DNA of 22,203 nt, taken from NCBI GenBank assembly GCA_024220525.1, contig JAMYWO010000110.1, positions 115,763-137,965 of the forward strand, given 5' to 3'. Source of the stretch: Cochliopodium minus (lineage: Eukaryota > Discosea > Himatismenida > Cochliopodiidae). The number at the start of each line of letters is the position of its first letter. Position 1 is the stretch's first letter. Shown here piece by piece: positions 1-11,654 of the stretch. A program made the translations under genes and the position numbers. Below the pieces are notes generated by a model. It saw nothing but the letters and a program-made list of their open reading frames with translations, was not told the origin of the DNA and ran no database searches.

Positions 1-166
1 ATATTATCTTCCAACACAAAGTAAAAACATATTGCACAGGTAAAATAAAAAACAACCAGATAATCAAAAATAAAAAAATAAAAAAATAATGTATAAGAAA
101 TAAAAAATGTTTAAAATAAAATATAATATAAAAAATATTAAAAAAAAAATAAAATTTTTGTTTTAC

Positions 167-3100
167 CAGCACCAATGAGCTTTTGATCTATTCCAAGTTT
201 ATGAGAGGCTTTGGAGAGAATCTTCTCTTCGACAGAGTTGGCAACGACGAAACGCAAAATCAAAACTTCCTTGGTCTGCCCTATTCTGTGCACTCTCGCT
301 TGTGCCTGTTGGTCCATTTGTGGGTTCCAATCTGAGTCGAAAATGATCACTGTGTCTGCCGTTTGAAGATTTATACCTTTTATTGCGAAATATTAAATAA
401 TACATTTTAAAAATTTTAAAACTAAAAATAATAATTTTAAAAATTAGGAAAAATAAAAATAAATTAAACAAGTAGAAAAAAATAATTAAAAATAAATAAA
501 TAAAATAAAAAATAAAAAATTTTGATTAAAAATATTGAATTATATTAATAATAAATAATAAAAATAAATTTTATTAATAATAAATAATAAAAATAAAAAT
601 AAAAAATAAAAAAATAAACAAAAAAAAATTATAAATAATAAAAATAAAAAATAAAAAAATAAATAAAAATAAAATAAAATTAAAAATAAAATTAAAAATA
701 AAAAATGTTTGTTTTACCTTGACCACCAGATCTAGTACTGATGATAAAAATGTTGTATTCGCTGTTGGGTTTGTTGAATTCTTCTAACAAAGAGGTACGA
801 GCCTCTACCTTTGTCTCTCCGTCCATTCTCAAATATTTGAGACCCTTTCCTTGAGAAAAAAATAAAGAACAAAAATGATAAAATAAAAATGAAAAATAAA
901 AAAATAAAATAAAAAATAGATTAAAAAAATAAAAATTAAAAAAAATAAAATAATTTAAAAAAATATAAACAGGCCTTAAATATATTGTTTACCTTCGAAA
1001 TAAATCCCCAAGAAATTCATGACTAGTTTAAATTGGTTAAAAATGAGGATTCTGTGGCCTGCTGCCAACAATTTAGGGAGAACTCTGTCCAAAAGCTCGA
1101 ATTTACCACTTACTCTAGTAAAATTTTCGTCCTCTTGAAAGCGAGAAAATTAAAATATCAATTATTTTTTTTTTTTTTATTTGTTTTTTATTTGTTTTTT
1201 TATTCTTTAATATTTTATTTATTTTTTATTTATTTATTTTTATTTATATTTTATTTTATTTTTTTTATTTTTATTAAATTTTTTATTCATATTTTATTAT
1301 ATATTTTATTTGTTTTATTGTTTAATATTTTATTTATATTTTATTTTATTTTTTTTATTTGAATATATATTTTATTTTTTTGTTTTGTTCAATTTATTTT
1401 ATTTATATTTTATTTATATATTATATTTTATTTATATTTTATTTTATTTTTTTTATCTTTTTGTTTTGTTTTGTTTAATATTTTATTTTATAATTTATTT
1501 GTTTTGTTTTGTTTTGTTTTATTTTATTTTATTTTTATTTTATTTTTTATATTTTTTATTTATTATTTACCCATCCACTCATCTTCAAGGAGATAAGGGT
1601 GGTTGGAGACGAGACGCATCTGAGAGATGGTGTTGGTGAGTCCCTTGGCTCCTTTCTCGCTCTGCAAAATCCCCTCATTCTTTATTCTCTCATGTACAAT
1701 TCTCTGCCACTCGGAAAGTGGGCATCTGATCTAATATGCAAATAAAAAAATATTTAAAAAACAGTTTAAAAAAATAACAATATTAAAGAAATTAAAAATG
1801 TTCTCAAAAAAATTATTTATTTTTTTAAAAATAAAAATAAAAATAAATAATTAAAAAAAAATAATAATAATTTAAATAATAAAAAAATATATACTTTTTA
1901 ATAATATGATAGATAAAAAGAAAAATGTTATAATATTTTAAAAGAAATTAATTCAAAAATGAAAAATGAATAAAAAATGAAAAAATATTTACGATCTTTT
2001 CTATTTTTTGAGGAAGTTGAGACTCGACATCAGATTTCAAACGACGCAAGAGAAAAGGGCGGAGAATCTGCTGGAGTCTTCGGATGACCAACAAGTTTTC
2101 CTCTTCATTCATTTCCAAGGACTTCTCGCCCATCTTCTCGAAGGGGGCGGAGAACCAATGTTGGAAGCTTGTGAAGGATTTGAAGATGGTGGGGAGAATG
2201 AAATTCAAGATCGACCAAAGTTCTGCGATGGAGTTTTGGAGTGGTGTACCTTATTTCAAAAAATAATGAAAAAATTTTAAAATAAAAAATAAAAAAAATA
2301 AAAATTGATTCAATTTATAATTTATTCCAATAAAGTCAAATTCAATTATAATTAATTTAAAATTAATATTCAAATTAAATATTAAAAAATAAAAATAATA
2401 AAAAAAGTATTAATATCAAAATGAAATTACAAATAAAATAAGATATCAATAAAGTTAAATTCAATTATAATTGATTTAAAATTAATATTCAAATTAAATA
2501 TTAAAAAAAAAAAATCAAAAGTATTAAAATCAAAATGAAAATACAAATAAAAAATAAAAAAAAATAAAAAGTCAATAAAATAATAAAAATCAAAAGTATT
2601 AAAATCAAAATTGAAATTGAAATAATATAAAATATCAATAAATTAGATGAAAAAAAAAATATTTAAAAAAAATTTTTACCGGTCAAAATGAGTCTATGTT
2701 GAGTGTCATACTGCAAAGTCAAAACCTGAGAAAGCTTGGACTGATGGTTCTTCATCCTGTGACCCTCATCCACGATGATGTAACTCCAAAAGACCTTGGA
2801 GAGGGCGTTCTTGTCCTTGATGATGTAGTCAAAGGTGGTCACCAACACGTTGAACTTGCGAGGCTTGATTACTTCTTTGTCCAGCTTCTTTCTTTGGGTT
2901 GGGCTGCCTCTGTATGCGATAACGTCTATGGTGGGGGTCCACTTTGTAAATTCGTTCATCTATTGAAATCAATAAAATTAAATTTAATAAAAAAAAATTT
3001 TAATTTTATTTTGATTTTATTTTTAACTTTTAATTTTGATTTTTTAATTTTAATTTAATTTTAATTTTAATTTTAATTTTAATTTTAATTTTAATTTTAA

Positions 3101-5729
3101 TTTTGATTTTTATTTTGATTTTAATTATAATTTTCATTTTTCATTTTGTTTTATTTTATTTAAACTTTTTTTTAATTTTTAATTTTAATTTTTAAATCGT
3201 TTTATATTATTTTAATTTTTAATTTTTATTTTAAATCGTTTTTAATTTGTATTATATTTCGTTTTTATTTTTATTTTTTATTTTTATTCCAATTTTTTAA
3301 TTTTTTAATTCTTTACCCAGTTGGGAAGTGTAGAGAGAGGAACGATTATCAAATAGGGACCATTATTCTTTTTCTTTTCCATCAAATAAGCCACCAAAGA
3401 AATTGCCTGGATAGTCTTTCCCAGACCTTAATTAATAAAAAACAAATATAAAAAATGTCAATTATAAAATATCAAAACAAATAATTTAATTCAAAAAAAA
3501 ATGAAAATAAAATTAATTAAAAAAAATATTAAATATACATATAAATAAAAATAAAAAAATCTTAAAAATCAAAACGAATAATTCAATAAAATTAAAAAAA
3601 ATGTTAAAATAAATCAAAGAATAAAAATAAAAAAAAAAAATAATAATAAAATTAAATCAAAGTCAAAATAAACTAAATGTACAACAAAAAAATTTTTTAC
3701 CCATTTCATCCGCCAAAATACCATTCAATTTATTGTTATAAAGAGAAATCATCCATTCCAAACCAACCATCTGATAAGGCTTCAACTCACCAGTGAGATT
3801 GTTGGGCTGCTTGGGAATCTTCTCTTGGATGGTGTGGGCGAGCTTGTAGTAATAGTCCTTGGCTGAATCCATTTGCTCTGGCACATCAAACTCTTCTTCT
3901 TTCTTCTTTTTTTCTTTGGAGTTTGGATCCTAAATAATAAAAATGAAAATAAATGTATTAATAAAATAATCAAAAAATATTTAAATAAAAAAAATTAAAT
4001 AAAAAAATATTTAACTAAAAATAAATCCTTTTTTAAAAATGAAACCAACAAGTTTGGTAAAATGAAAAAACATTTCAGTTTAAATTTTCAAAAAAAAAAA
4101 AACAAAATGAATTAAAATAAGAAAATAAATTTAAAAATAATGTCAAATTTACTATTTCAATAAAAAAATAAAATTAAAATAACTATTATAAAATCAATTG
4201 ATTTTAAAAAAAGGTAGGTAACATTCTTTACCATAGAAGAAATATTTTTCTTTTCAAGAACGATAAGACCAGCCAACTCTTTCAAATACTGATTGGTCTT
4301 TTCGATGAGCTCGTTGAGCCTCTCGTTCTTTGCGTTCTTGAGCAAGTCTAAGTAAGCCTGCTCGTTGTCTTCCTTGAGAAACTTGATTCTGTCTCTGTTT
4401 TCCCTCTCCTTCTTTTGGTGTTCTCTCTTTTCTTTGTTGGACCAGTATCTCCCTACTTGTTTCATGAGCTTATTGGACCCCTTAATTCTTTTCTGGTGAA
4501 ATTCTTTGAATTTTTCTTGGCGGAAAAAAAAAAATTGAATTTTGGTTAGAAAGTAAGATAATTTGTTTTTAAAAATCAAATTTAATATTTTTTTTTTGAG
4601 ATAAATCCAAATTATAAAAAATTACTTTAATAAAAAGATAAAAATATTAATTTTGAATCAAGAAAAGAATTAAAATTAATAATAATTAATCAAATTTAAA
4701 AATAAAATGAATGATTAATAATCTTTTTGAAAAATAAATCAATAAAATAAAAAAATTTAAAAAAATAAAACAAAAATAAAAAAAAGATAAAAAATAATGA
4801 GAAATTGTAAAAATAAAAAAGTTACTTGAATGTTCCAACAGTCCATCAAGAAAGAGATTAGTTTTTTCATTTTTGGATTTCGTCTTCTCTTCCTCCTCAA
4901 CATTCGGCTCGCGAGAAGATTCCGAAACAGAAACAGGACGGTCCTTCCTGAACAAAGTGGGGTCACTCTGGATGGAGTACAAGATGTTGGAGCTGTGCAA
5001 TGAAGCGGCGATAATCGTCCTCATTTTCTTTTGGAGAGGCAAAAGATGCAGCTGTTTGAGCTCGATCATCGCTTTGATCTTTTGTTCATCTGATATGGTG
5101 CTGGGAAGATTGTTAATTTGATTCTTTCTGTTCTCTATCTTTTCCAGAATTCGATTCTCCCTGTTTTTGAAGAGCACTTCGTTGGAGATCAATGGCGCAT
5201 TATTCATTATTGTCGATTGGGATGTGCTTGATGTCGATTGGATCTGTGGGTTATTCTTGCTTCTTGAATCTCCCAATATTGAGGTATTCACGCTTTGATT
5301 TCTTTGTAGATTCTTCATCGCCATGTTTTGTGATCTCAATTGTTCGTTTTGTTCTGGATTCATCTTGTTCTTTTGATAAATCTCGTAATATTTCTTTTTA
5401 TCTTCCATTGATAATGTGCTTATGAATTGTATTGCTTTCTTATATTTCATTTCATTTTTATTGGGGCATTTTTGCAGATACTGCAAATATAGTTGTTAAT
5501 TTGTGTTGAATTGAATATAAAATGAATATTACAAAAGATGTTAATCATATTTTTATTTCTCTTTGTATTTATGGTTTGTTATATTTCTTTCTTATATTGT
5601 CCCATATATTTCCTCAATAAATTGTTGATATATTATTGAAATAATTAAGATATTTACTTCAAAAAGCAAGACTATCTTCTCAGGATTTTGTTTGAAATTA
5701 TTTGCAATAGCTTGCATGCTGTTATCCAT
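167..5729 (-). CDS. SWI/SNF-type chromatin-remodelling ATPase (BRG1/Sth1-like), N-terminal and ATPase part, runs off the left edge
   Basis: Predicted nuclear DNA translocase that moves nucleosomes using ATP. Eleven exons: 5729-5658, 5480-4826, 4515-4232, 3929-3701, 3426-3317, 2959-2680, 2249-1993, 1730-1571, 1133-993, 849-718, 376-167. All have GT donors and AG acceptors and join without a stop. Residues 1-843 show a QLQ-like segment (about 65-86), an HSA/post-HSA region (243-337, with [14 protein letters not shown]), Walker A DEMGLGKT (Lys417), Walker B DEGH (514-517), LTGTPLQNS (542-550), a helicase-C domain starting at SGKFELLDR, and the arginine-finger motif QARVHRIGQ (799-807). The start is the first ATG, after an A-run. 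Exon 11 ends in phase 1 within LIGAG; its intron runs to base 1. The SnAC part is absent here but present at the right end in matching phase. Family assignment is firm; exact exon ends are my reading. Confidence 0.93.
1143..1566. repeat. Low-complexity T-rich intron (TTTTATTT-type) in the ATPase gene
   Basis: Nearly all of the longest intron (1134-1570) consists of T runs broken by single A or G, with repeats such as TTTTATTT and TTTTG. It creates long spurious hydrophobic open frames on the plus strand. No coding signal. Confidence 0.85.
2328..2635. repeat. Diverged tandem repeat inside an ATPase-gene intron
   Basis: A unit starting CAATAAAGT(C/T)AAATTCAA occurs at 2328-2446 and again at 2447-2572 (119 and 126 nt, nearly identical for the first 60 nt). 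A shortened third copy lies at 2573-2635. The whole array lies within the intron 2250-2679. It looks like a local duplication within intron DNA, with no coding potential. Confidence 0.8.
3041..3110. repeat. TTTTAA hexanucleotide microsatellite in an ATPase-gene intron
   Basis: About ten consecutive TTTTAA units with small interruptions, within the intron 2960-3316. Plus-strand T-rich, so the pre-mRNA is A-rich here, opposite to most introns of this gene. Confidence 0.85.
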
Positions 5730-5846
5730 TTTTTTTTTTAAAAAGAGAATTTGAAATTATCTCTCAATAAAGTTCATCATTTTGATAGGAGGCAATAAAA
5801 AGGATTTGATTTTAAGATATTTGTGTAAAAGGTATAGAAAGAAACT

Positions 5847-6808
5847 TTAATTTTCAAATTTTTGGAAAATAGGCATCAAATTGTTAGGATCTTCCAATTC
5901 GCATGGAGATATCTTATTGCAGAAACAAAAGGAAGAAATAGGGATTCCTTCATCAGAACAGATAACAGATGCACTAAGATCCAGTTTGAAAAAATATCCT
6001 TTCTTGGTTTTAACATACATTATAATATACAAATAATTGGTTTTATCTACACATATTGAATCCAAAGTCTATTATTATAGAGAAGAAAAAATTTTGAATT
6101 AGGAAAAAAGATAGATAAAATTTAGATTTGTTTGAGGGGTATTTATAAAATATCAAAGATTTGAAGAATAGGGATGTGATAATAAATTATAAAATGATTT
6201 TTGCTGAAAAAGGATAAAAAATTTTTTTTTTTTTTTACATTGGCAAATGATTTCATTTTAGTCCTACTATAATTCGGAATGATTAATGAGATGCTCTTAT
6301 TGATGAGTTCATTAGTCATATATCCAAAATAAGGACTGAAATTTCTCGAAACATCTTGCAATAGGATATTCTGGGGAAGAAAGAACTTGTATTTTTTAGT
6401 TGTATTGACGTCTAGATCCTTATTAAATGAAAGATGGACATACATTGATTCATCTTTTATCCTCATGAAGGATTGGAATGCTTTCGGGATCGAGATGAAA
6501 ATATAATCAAAATATTTGCTAGTTGAAATTTGATTGATATCTTGCCTATCTTCATTCCTCTTATTGAGATCTTTCATCATTTCAATTTCTCTTTTGAGAA
6601 TTTCATTTTCTCTCAATAGTTGATTCATTTGCTCTACACTATTGTCTTCATAATTTTTATTATCCGATATTGGATTTTCATCAAATTCAAAGCCTAGTTC
6701 TCGTTCCCTATTTACTATCGGATCTATTGTTTTGTTTCCTAGAGACATTTCCAATTCTATTTTTTTGTTGTTTTTGTTTTCCTTCTTGCCAGTTCTTTCT
6801 CTTTTCAT
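5847..6808 (-). CDS. PAS-like coiled-coil protein, zinc-cluster-family paralogue lacking the zinc cluster
   Basis: Two exons, 6808-6239 and 6068-5847 (170-nt intron, phase 0), give 263 residues ending at TAA. A Lys-rich start is followed by a coiled coil at about 58-85 (LLRENEILKREIEMMKD), which matches the LKREIEKMKK coil of the zinc-cluster proteins downstream. Residues 120-190 and exon 2 then follow the same PAS-like pattern: FGYMTNELINKSI stands where the others have FGYSSPGDVLNK. The intron lies at the same place in the fold, and exon 2 starts TLDSICVDK where the others have EFLKICTDR. No Cys cluster is present upstream of the coil, so it probably does not bind DNA alone. Its stop is 117 bp from the ATPase ATG, on the same strand. 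It may pair with the DNA-binding paralogues; this is inference. The first Met, after a poly-A leader, was chosen; Met21 is possible. Confidence 0.78.
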
Positions 6809-7798
6809 TCCCTCTTTCTTTTTTTTTTTTTTTGTTTTGTTTGGATTCTAATGATTATTATGTATATTTAAAAACAAAAAGAATTTGATTTTTTTTTTTA
6901 TTTTATTTGATTTTTAATAAATTTTTCTTTGTTTAGATCAATATTTCTTCAATCTTAGAAAAAAAAAAATTTACTTCACTTTCAAAATTTAAAGTTATAT
7001 TCTCTATTCCGTCTAGAATTTGGAGTTAAATTAACACATTTTACATTTCATAAAGAGGAAGTATTTTAAAAAAAAAAAAAATTTTAAGCGGAATTCTAAC
7101 TACTTTATAAATTTTTTTTTTTTAATTCCCTCCTTTTTTAATAAAGATTCCAAAATTAAATTATTTTTTTGACAAAAACACTTTATTTTCATTTTTGATT
7201 TTGGAATTCCCTCAAAGTAATTAGATTCCAAATAGATTTCTTTTCTTTTTCACTTTCCCCTTTTGTTTCTATTTTTAGAAAGTAAATTTGATGGTTATTC
7301 TCATTTCATTAGAGAATGAGTGAAAGGTATTCAAAAATTGAGGTAGTTGCAATTAACAATTTTCCTTATTTTTAGGACTAAATTCTCATAATTTGCTGAA
7401 TAATTTAATAATTTGAAGGTGGGGATTAAAATTTGGCAAATTGCAACTACCTCAATTGCAACTACCTCACTGATCAACAAATATTTTGTTTTTTGTTTTT
7501 GATTCAATTTTAATCCCTCTTTGTAAAATATAAAAAAAAAATCAAAAACCAATGAAATTTAAGACCCAAAAATTTATTTATATTTCACAAAAAAAAAAAA
7601 AAAAAAGAATAATTATTTTTCAAATTGAAGAAGAGAAAGTAAAAGGAATGAAAAAATGTAGAGAATAAAGAAAGATTTATCATAGAACAGAAAATATTTT
7701 TTATTTTTTTTTTGATTTGAGGAATTAATTATGTTATAGAAAAATGTTTTTTGAAAAATAATAAATAAAGAAATTAAAACTTTAAATAGAAAAACCAA
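6809..7798. other. Intergenic region, 990 bp, with an inverted repeat
   Basis: I see no convincing gene. It holds long A and T runs and the inverted repeat described separately at 7337-7469. A weaker pair, ATTCCAAAAT at 7147-7156 and ATTTTGGAAT at 7198-7207, is also inverted. A 73-codon open frame on the minus strand at 7331-7552 lies across the inverted repeat and has the composition of noncoding DNA. It presumably contains the promoter of the 6808 gene and the 3' end of the 7799 gene. Confidence 0.5.
7337..7469. repeat. Inverted repeat with a duplicated right arm
   Basis: The left arm ATTGAGGTAGTTGCAATT (7337-7354) has a perfect 18-nt complement at 7439-7456, and a second 16-nt complement overlaps it at 7454-7469. 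The arms are separated by about 84 nt. The G+C of the arms is higher than that of the surroundings. A transcript could form a hairpin with either right arm. It might be the remains of a small inverted-repeat element or a regulatory hairpin; no target-site duplication is evident. Confidence 0.75.
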
Positions 7799-9312
7799 TT
7801 ATAATATATTGAAAATGGGTTTGTATGTCTCTTGCACTTGATCTTCAATGATATAGCTATCATTAAAGAAAGTGAACATGAATTGAGGTTTGAAATTTTC
7901 ATCACATAAAACACAATTAGAAGTCTCAACACAAACAACCAAACCAGTGAAATGATTGACAAAGCTTGTGATCTTGATAAAATTGAATCTATCAGTGCAA
8001 ATTTTCAAGAATTCCTTTTTTAATTTAGAGTTGAAGGAGGAATTTATTTTGAAAAAAAAAAAAAAAAAAAAAAAAAATTGCTTTAAACCTTTGAATAATC
8101 TTCCAATTCTTCATTTGTAAGGTTAGGAAGAAAAGAAATAGCATATTTATTAAGAACATCTCCAGGAGAACTATAACCAAATAAACGTGAACAGTTTGAT
8201 AGGTCTACAATCTTCATGTGAGCGGGATTATAACCAGTATCGGGGAGATTTTTGTCAAGTTCAACCATAGTATAAGAAGCTTCTCTTTTCATGGTGAAGT
8301 GAGAAAGATAGTTCAAAGGGATGCTTTTTTCTCCGAAAAATTCACTGAATTTTTGAAAATATTGATCAGCTTTATCATTCTTTTTATTGTTCTTCTTCAT
8401 TTTCTCAATTTCTTTCTTAAGGAAGATGTTCTCATTTTTCATTTTGTTTATTTCGAGTGTCATTTGATCTTTTGTCTTATTTGTTTGTACATCATCAGAA
8501 GATAGGAAAGTGGATCGACCAATATTTTGGTTGGAGATAGATTCATTGGTATTGGATTGATTTTGGATACCCATTATTTGATTCTTTAGATTTTCACTGA
8601 GATGGATACCCTTTGACATTAATAATGAGATCATTTCTGATTCTTTATTTGAAACGTAATTATTCTTATCATTATAGTTGAAGTTTATGAAATTATTATT
8701 ATTATGAACTCTATTAATTATATTGTTATTATTAGTGATGAAATTTTCAGTTGTTTGTCGAAGATTTGTTGGTAAATCAAAATTAGGAATATTATTTTCA
8801 CTAATATCTCTCTCATTGCATATATTTGAAAAAAAATTTTCAAATTGTATATTATTCTGGACATTGTGGAACAAGGTATCATTATGATCATTATGAATTC
8901 TATCAAAAGATAAATTATCCCGATCCCTCTTTATATTATTATTTATATTTATATTGAATTCATTATTTCCATTTATAGATCTTGATTCAACCAACTTCCT
9001 TTTCTTATTTAATTCTTCTTGAATTATCAATGTATTATCGTTAATTTGGTATTTATTCAAATCATTTATATTTTTATTATCGTCATTCAGATTATTCTTT
9101 ATCTTTCTTTTATTTTTGATCCTTGGTTCAGGAGCCTTCACTTTCTTTCTGCATTTATTTTCCACATCACAACATTCTATCTTTTTTTTGATGCAGTTGA
9201 AGCAAGGTCTCTTGTTATCGCATTTCTTATGGATCCTTTGGCAATTAACACATGCTTTCCTCACATTTTTTTTCTTCTTGGTTTCATCAACACCAGACAA
9301 CTTTGAATCCAT
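7799..9312 (-). CDS. Zn2Cys6 zinc-cluster transcription factor with C-terminal PAS-like domain (paralogue A)
   Basis: Two exons, 9312-8089 and 8014-7799 (74-nt intron), give 479 residues. The binuclear zinc cluster uses Cys21, 24, 31, 37, 40 and 47 (C-x2-C-x6-C-x5-C-x2-C-x6-C), flanked by Lys/Arg as in DNA-binding fungal-type clusters. An Asn/Ile-rich linker follows, then a coiled coil at about 280-312 (KMKNENIFLKKEIEKMKK), a likely dimer interface. The C-terminal 150 residues look like a PAS fold: LFGYSSPGDVLNK, with a strand-rich second exon. This order resembles fungal Ert1/AcuK-type regulators, so a nuclear sequence-specific regulator is the best guess; target and ligand are unknown. The first ATG follows a long sense-strand A-run, as in the other copies. 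The exon 1 donor is GTTTAA and the stop is TAA. Confidence 0.87.
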
Positions 9313-9389
9313 TCTTTATTTTTTTTTTTTTTTTTTATTTGGATAGATTTTATATTCAAAGATAAATCAAGATCAAAAGCTAAAATTTA

Positions 9390-9430
9390 CCAACCATTTT
9401 TTCCAACCATTTTTTCCAACCATTTTTTTT
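9390..9430. repeat. Three-copy 13-bp tandem repeat upstream of paralogue A
   Basis: The unit CCAACCATTTTTT occurs at 9390-9402, 9403-9415 and 9416-9428, with two extra T at the end. It sits 78-118 bp upstream of the ATG of paralogue A. On the sense strand the core reads GGTTGG, three times at 13-bp spacing. It could be a cluster of binding sites or only a replication-slippage repeat. I do not see it upstream of the other family members. Confidence 0.85.
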
Positions 9431-9467
9431 GTGTTATTTATTTGTTAGTGGATCTTGAATTTCGTAC

Positions 9468-9478
9468 GAGGGATATTA
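9468..9478. promoter_or_regulatory. GAGGGATATTA motif upstream of paralogue A
   Basis: The 11-mer GAGGGATATTA lies 156 bp upstream of the ATG. The same word is found upstream of paralogue C, and a one-mismatch form upstream of paralogue E. A shared promoter element is inferred. Confidence 0.4.
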
Positions 9479-10164
9479 TTTTTCCAAATTTAATTGAATA
9501 ATTTAAAAATAAAAAAAAATATTATAAATTATTGAGAAAGGAGAACTGAAAATGATTTAAATTGAACTGAGAAAAAATTTTATAATAACTTTATCAATTG
9601 CACTGCGGATGATAAAAGGTTTCTATATAGTCTTCTAATCTTGATTTTGTTGAAATTGATTCATGAGGAGATTAGAAAACAAATCAAATTTTTTCATATT
9701 TAAGTTTATCAAAGAGGGATTAGTTAAGGATTTCAAAGCCATATAATCTTTTTTAATTCTGATCAATTTTTTAAAAGGAGATTAGATGTTTGAATGATTG
9801 GTCATCTAAAAATCAAGATGAAGGCAAGAATAAGTGTGAATTCATGAAAGTAAAAAAAAATTGAAGAATTAATTTTTTTTCTTCGTTTCTCGGTAATAAA
9901 AAATTTAAATTAATTTAAAAAATTTTTATTAATTCTTCACAGCTTTTCAAGAATCAAAAATAATTCAAATGGGAACAAAAGAAATGCTTGATTCATCTTT
10001 CTTTAATTATCCATTTTAACTAACGTTTTTGGGATTTTTAAATCTCTTTTGTGAATTATTCTTTTTTTAGTTTTGAATAGAGGAAAAGATTAAATAAAAT
10101 TATAATTTTATTTAGATTATCTCTTTATTTAACAATCTGAAATGAGAAAGATGCACTGAAAAAA

Positions 10165-11308
10165 TTAGTCATATGACATAAAAATGGGTTTATAATTCTC
10201 TTGAGTTTGATTTTCAATGACATAACTCTTCTCAACAATGAACAAAATAGACAGAGGTTTCAAATTTTCATCACATCTTATTGAACAAGAAACTTCCGTA
10301 CAAATGAACAAACCAATACCATGCTTGACAAATCCAATAATTTTAACGTAATTAATTCTTTCTTTACAAACTTTCAAAAAATCCTTTTTGTTAAAAATTT
10401 AAAAGTTAAATTTGTGAAAAGATTTTTTAAAAAATTTTTTTTACACTAGAAGATTCAGCCAATTCTTTATCAGTGAAAAATGGACTATAGAAATCACTGT
10501 ATTTGTTCAAAATAGATGGAGGATCATAACCGAATAAGCGTGCACATGTGATTGAAACATCAGTAATTTTCATTGCATAAGAGTGATATCCACTATCAGG
10601 CAGATTTTTTCCAAATTTTGCAATTAAAAAAGAGGCTTCCTTTGAAATTGTAAAATTAGAAAGGAAGTGAAATGGGACACAACCTTTTTGATATAAATTC
10701 TTCAGTTCCCACAAAAATTGCTCTGTTTTTTCCTTTCTAACTTTTTCGTTGTAATTTTTTTGTTTCTTCAATTCCTCAAATTCTTTTCGAAGGAGCTCAT
10801 TTTCACTTTTTGTATCATTGAGTTCAAGATAGATCTGTTCTTCGGTTTTATTTGCACATGATGATTTATCATATTTGGAATTATTTGAAATTAAATCACT
10901 TCCATTTTTGCATGTTGTATAAATGTTCATATTCAGATTGAGATAAAGATTGTTATTATTAATTATTCTTATATTTTTATTATCTTCCCTTCTAGAATTG
11001 GTATTATTGGATCCTCCATCTAATTTCCTTTTCTTTATCAATTCATCTTCATCTATCCTATCATTTTTATTTAAGATTTGAATACTGTCATTTTTATTAT
11101 TATTTTTTATTTTTGGAATATTTTCTGATTTATGAGTAGGTGGCTTAATTCCCTTCCTGTGCTTGTTTTCCACATCTGTGCAATCTTTTTTATTTTTGAT
11201 GCAATTGAAGCAAGGCCTTTCGTTATCACATTTCCTATGAAATTTTTGGCAATTAACACATGCTTTTCTCGCATTGTTTCTTTTCTTTTTTGTATCGCCC
11301 AAAATCAT
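10165..11308 (-). CDS. Zn2Cys6 zinc-cluster transcription factor with PAS-like domain (paralogue B)
   Basis: Exons 11308-10445 and 10383-10165 (61-nt intron, the shortest of the family) give 360 residues ending at TAA. The start at 11308 was chosen because it puts the cluster at the same distance from Met as in the paralogues and because an A-run precedes it. An in-frame ATG at 11404 would add 32 Lys/Ile/Glu-rich residues. Counting from 11308 the cluster is Cys17, 20, 27, 33, 36 and 43, with ERPC where most copies have KRPC. The linker is shorter than in copies A and E. The coil reads SENELLRKEFEELKKQ. The PAS-like part has ARLFGYDPPSILNKYS and a second exon beginning DFLKVCKER. The linker holds runs of Asn and Ile. 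Role as for the other copies, inferred from architecture. Confidence 0.85.
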
Positions 11309-11654
11309 TTCCTCCAAAATCTTTTCCTCTTTTTTTTTTAATAAATTAATTAATTTAATAATTTCCTCCACTTGGGAGATTTCCCATTTAAACATTTTTT
11401 TCACTTTACAATTTTTTAAATAAAAAATGATTTAAAATTTTTATCCAATGAGTTTTGAAGAAATGAACGCAAAGTTTTTGTTAGTTTTTGTCAATTTTTC
11501 TCAATTTCAATTTGAGATTGAATATTTTAAAATCTAAAAGAGTCTAATCTTTTAACTATTAACTTCTTACATTGAAAAATAGAAGAAAAAAGTATTTTTA
11601 ATTTGAAAAAAAAAGAAAAAATATCCTGTAAAAGATTTTTACAAAAAAAATCAA

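Larger units (their letters stand above)
9313..10164. other. Intergenic region between paralogues A and B
   Basis: No gene seen. It contains the three-copy CCAACCATTTTTT repeat and the GAGGGATATTA motif upstream of paralogue A, and otherwise AT-rich unique sequence. Several GGAGATTAG words occur on the plus strand (for example near 9666 and 9778). A 27-codon plus-strand open frame near 9663 is too short and unlike anything I know. Confidence 0.45.

Noticed and set aside
1033-1745. Plus-strand open frames of about 80-110 codons rich in Phe, Leu and Tyr, like membrane proteins
   Set aside because: They are translations of T-rich intron DNA and of the reverse of ATPase exons; no conserved pattern.
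2328-2635. Intronic repeat array as a mobile element
   Set aside because: No terminal repeats or coding part; a local tandem duplication explains it.
7331-7552. 73-codon minus-strand open frame in the intergenic region
   Set aside because: It runs over the inverted repeat and a phenylalanine-rich T-run translation, with no homologue recognised.
8218-9346. Plus-strand open frames opposite paralogue A, and similar ones opposite paralogues C, D and E
   Set aside because: They are shadows of the zinc-cluster genes; the same Cys-coding DNA read backwards gives repeated hydrophobic segments.
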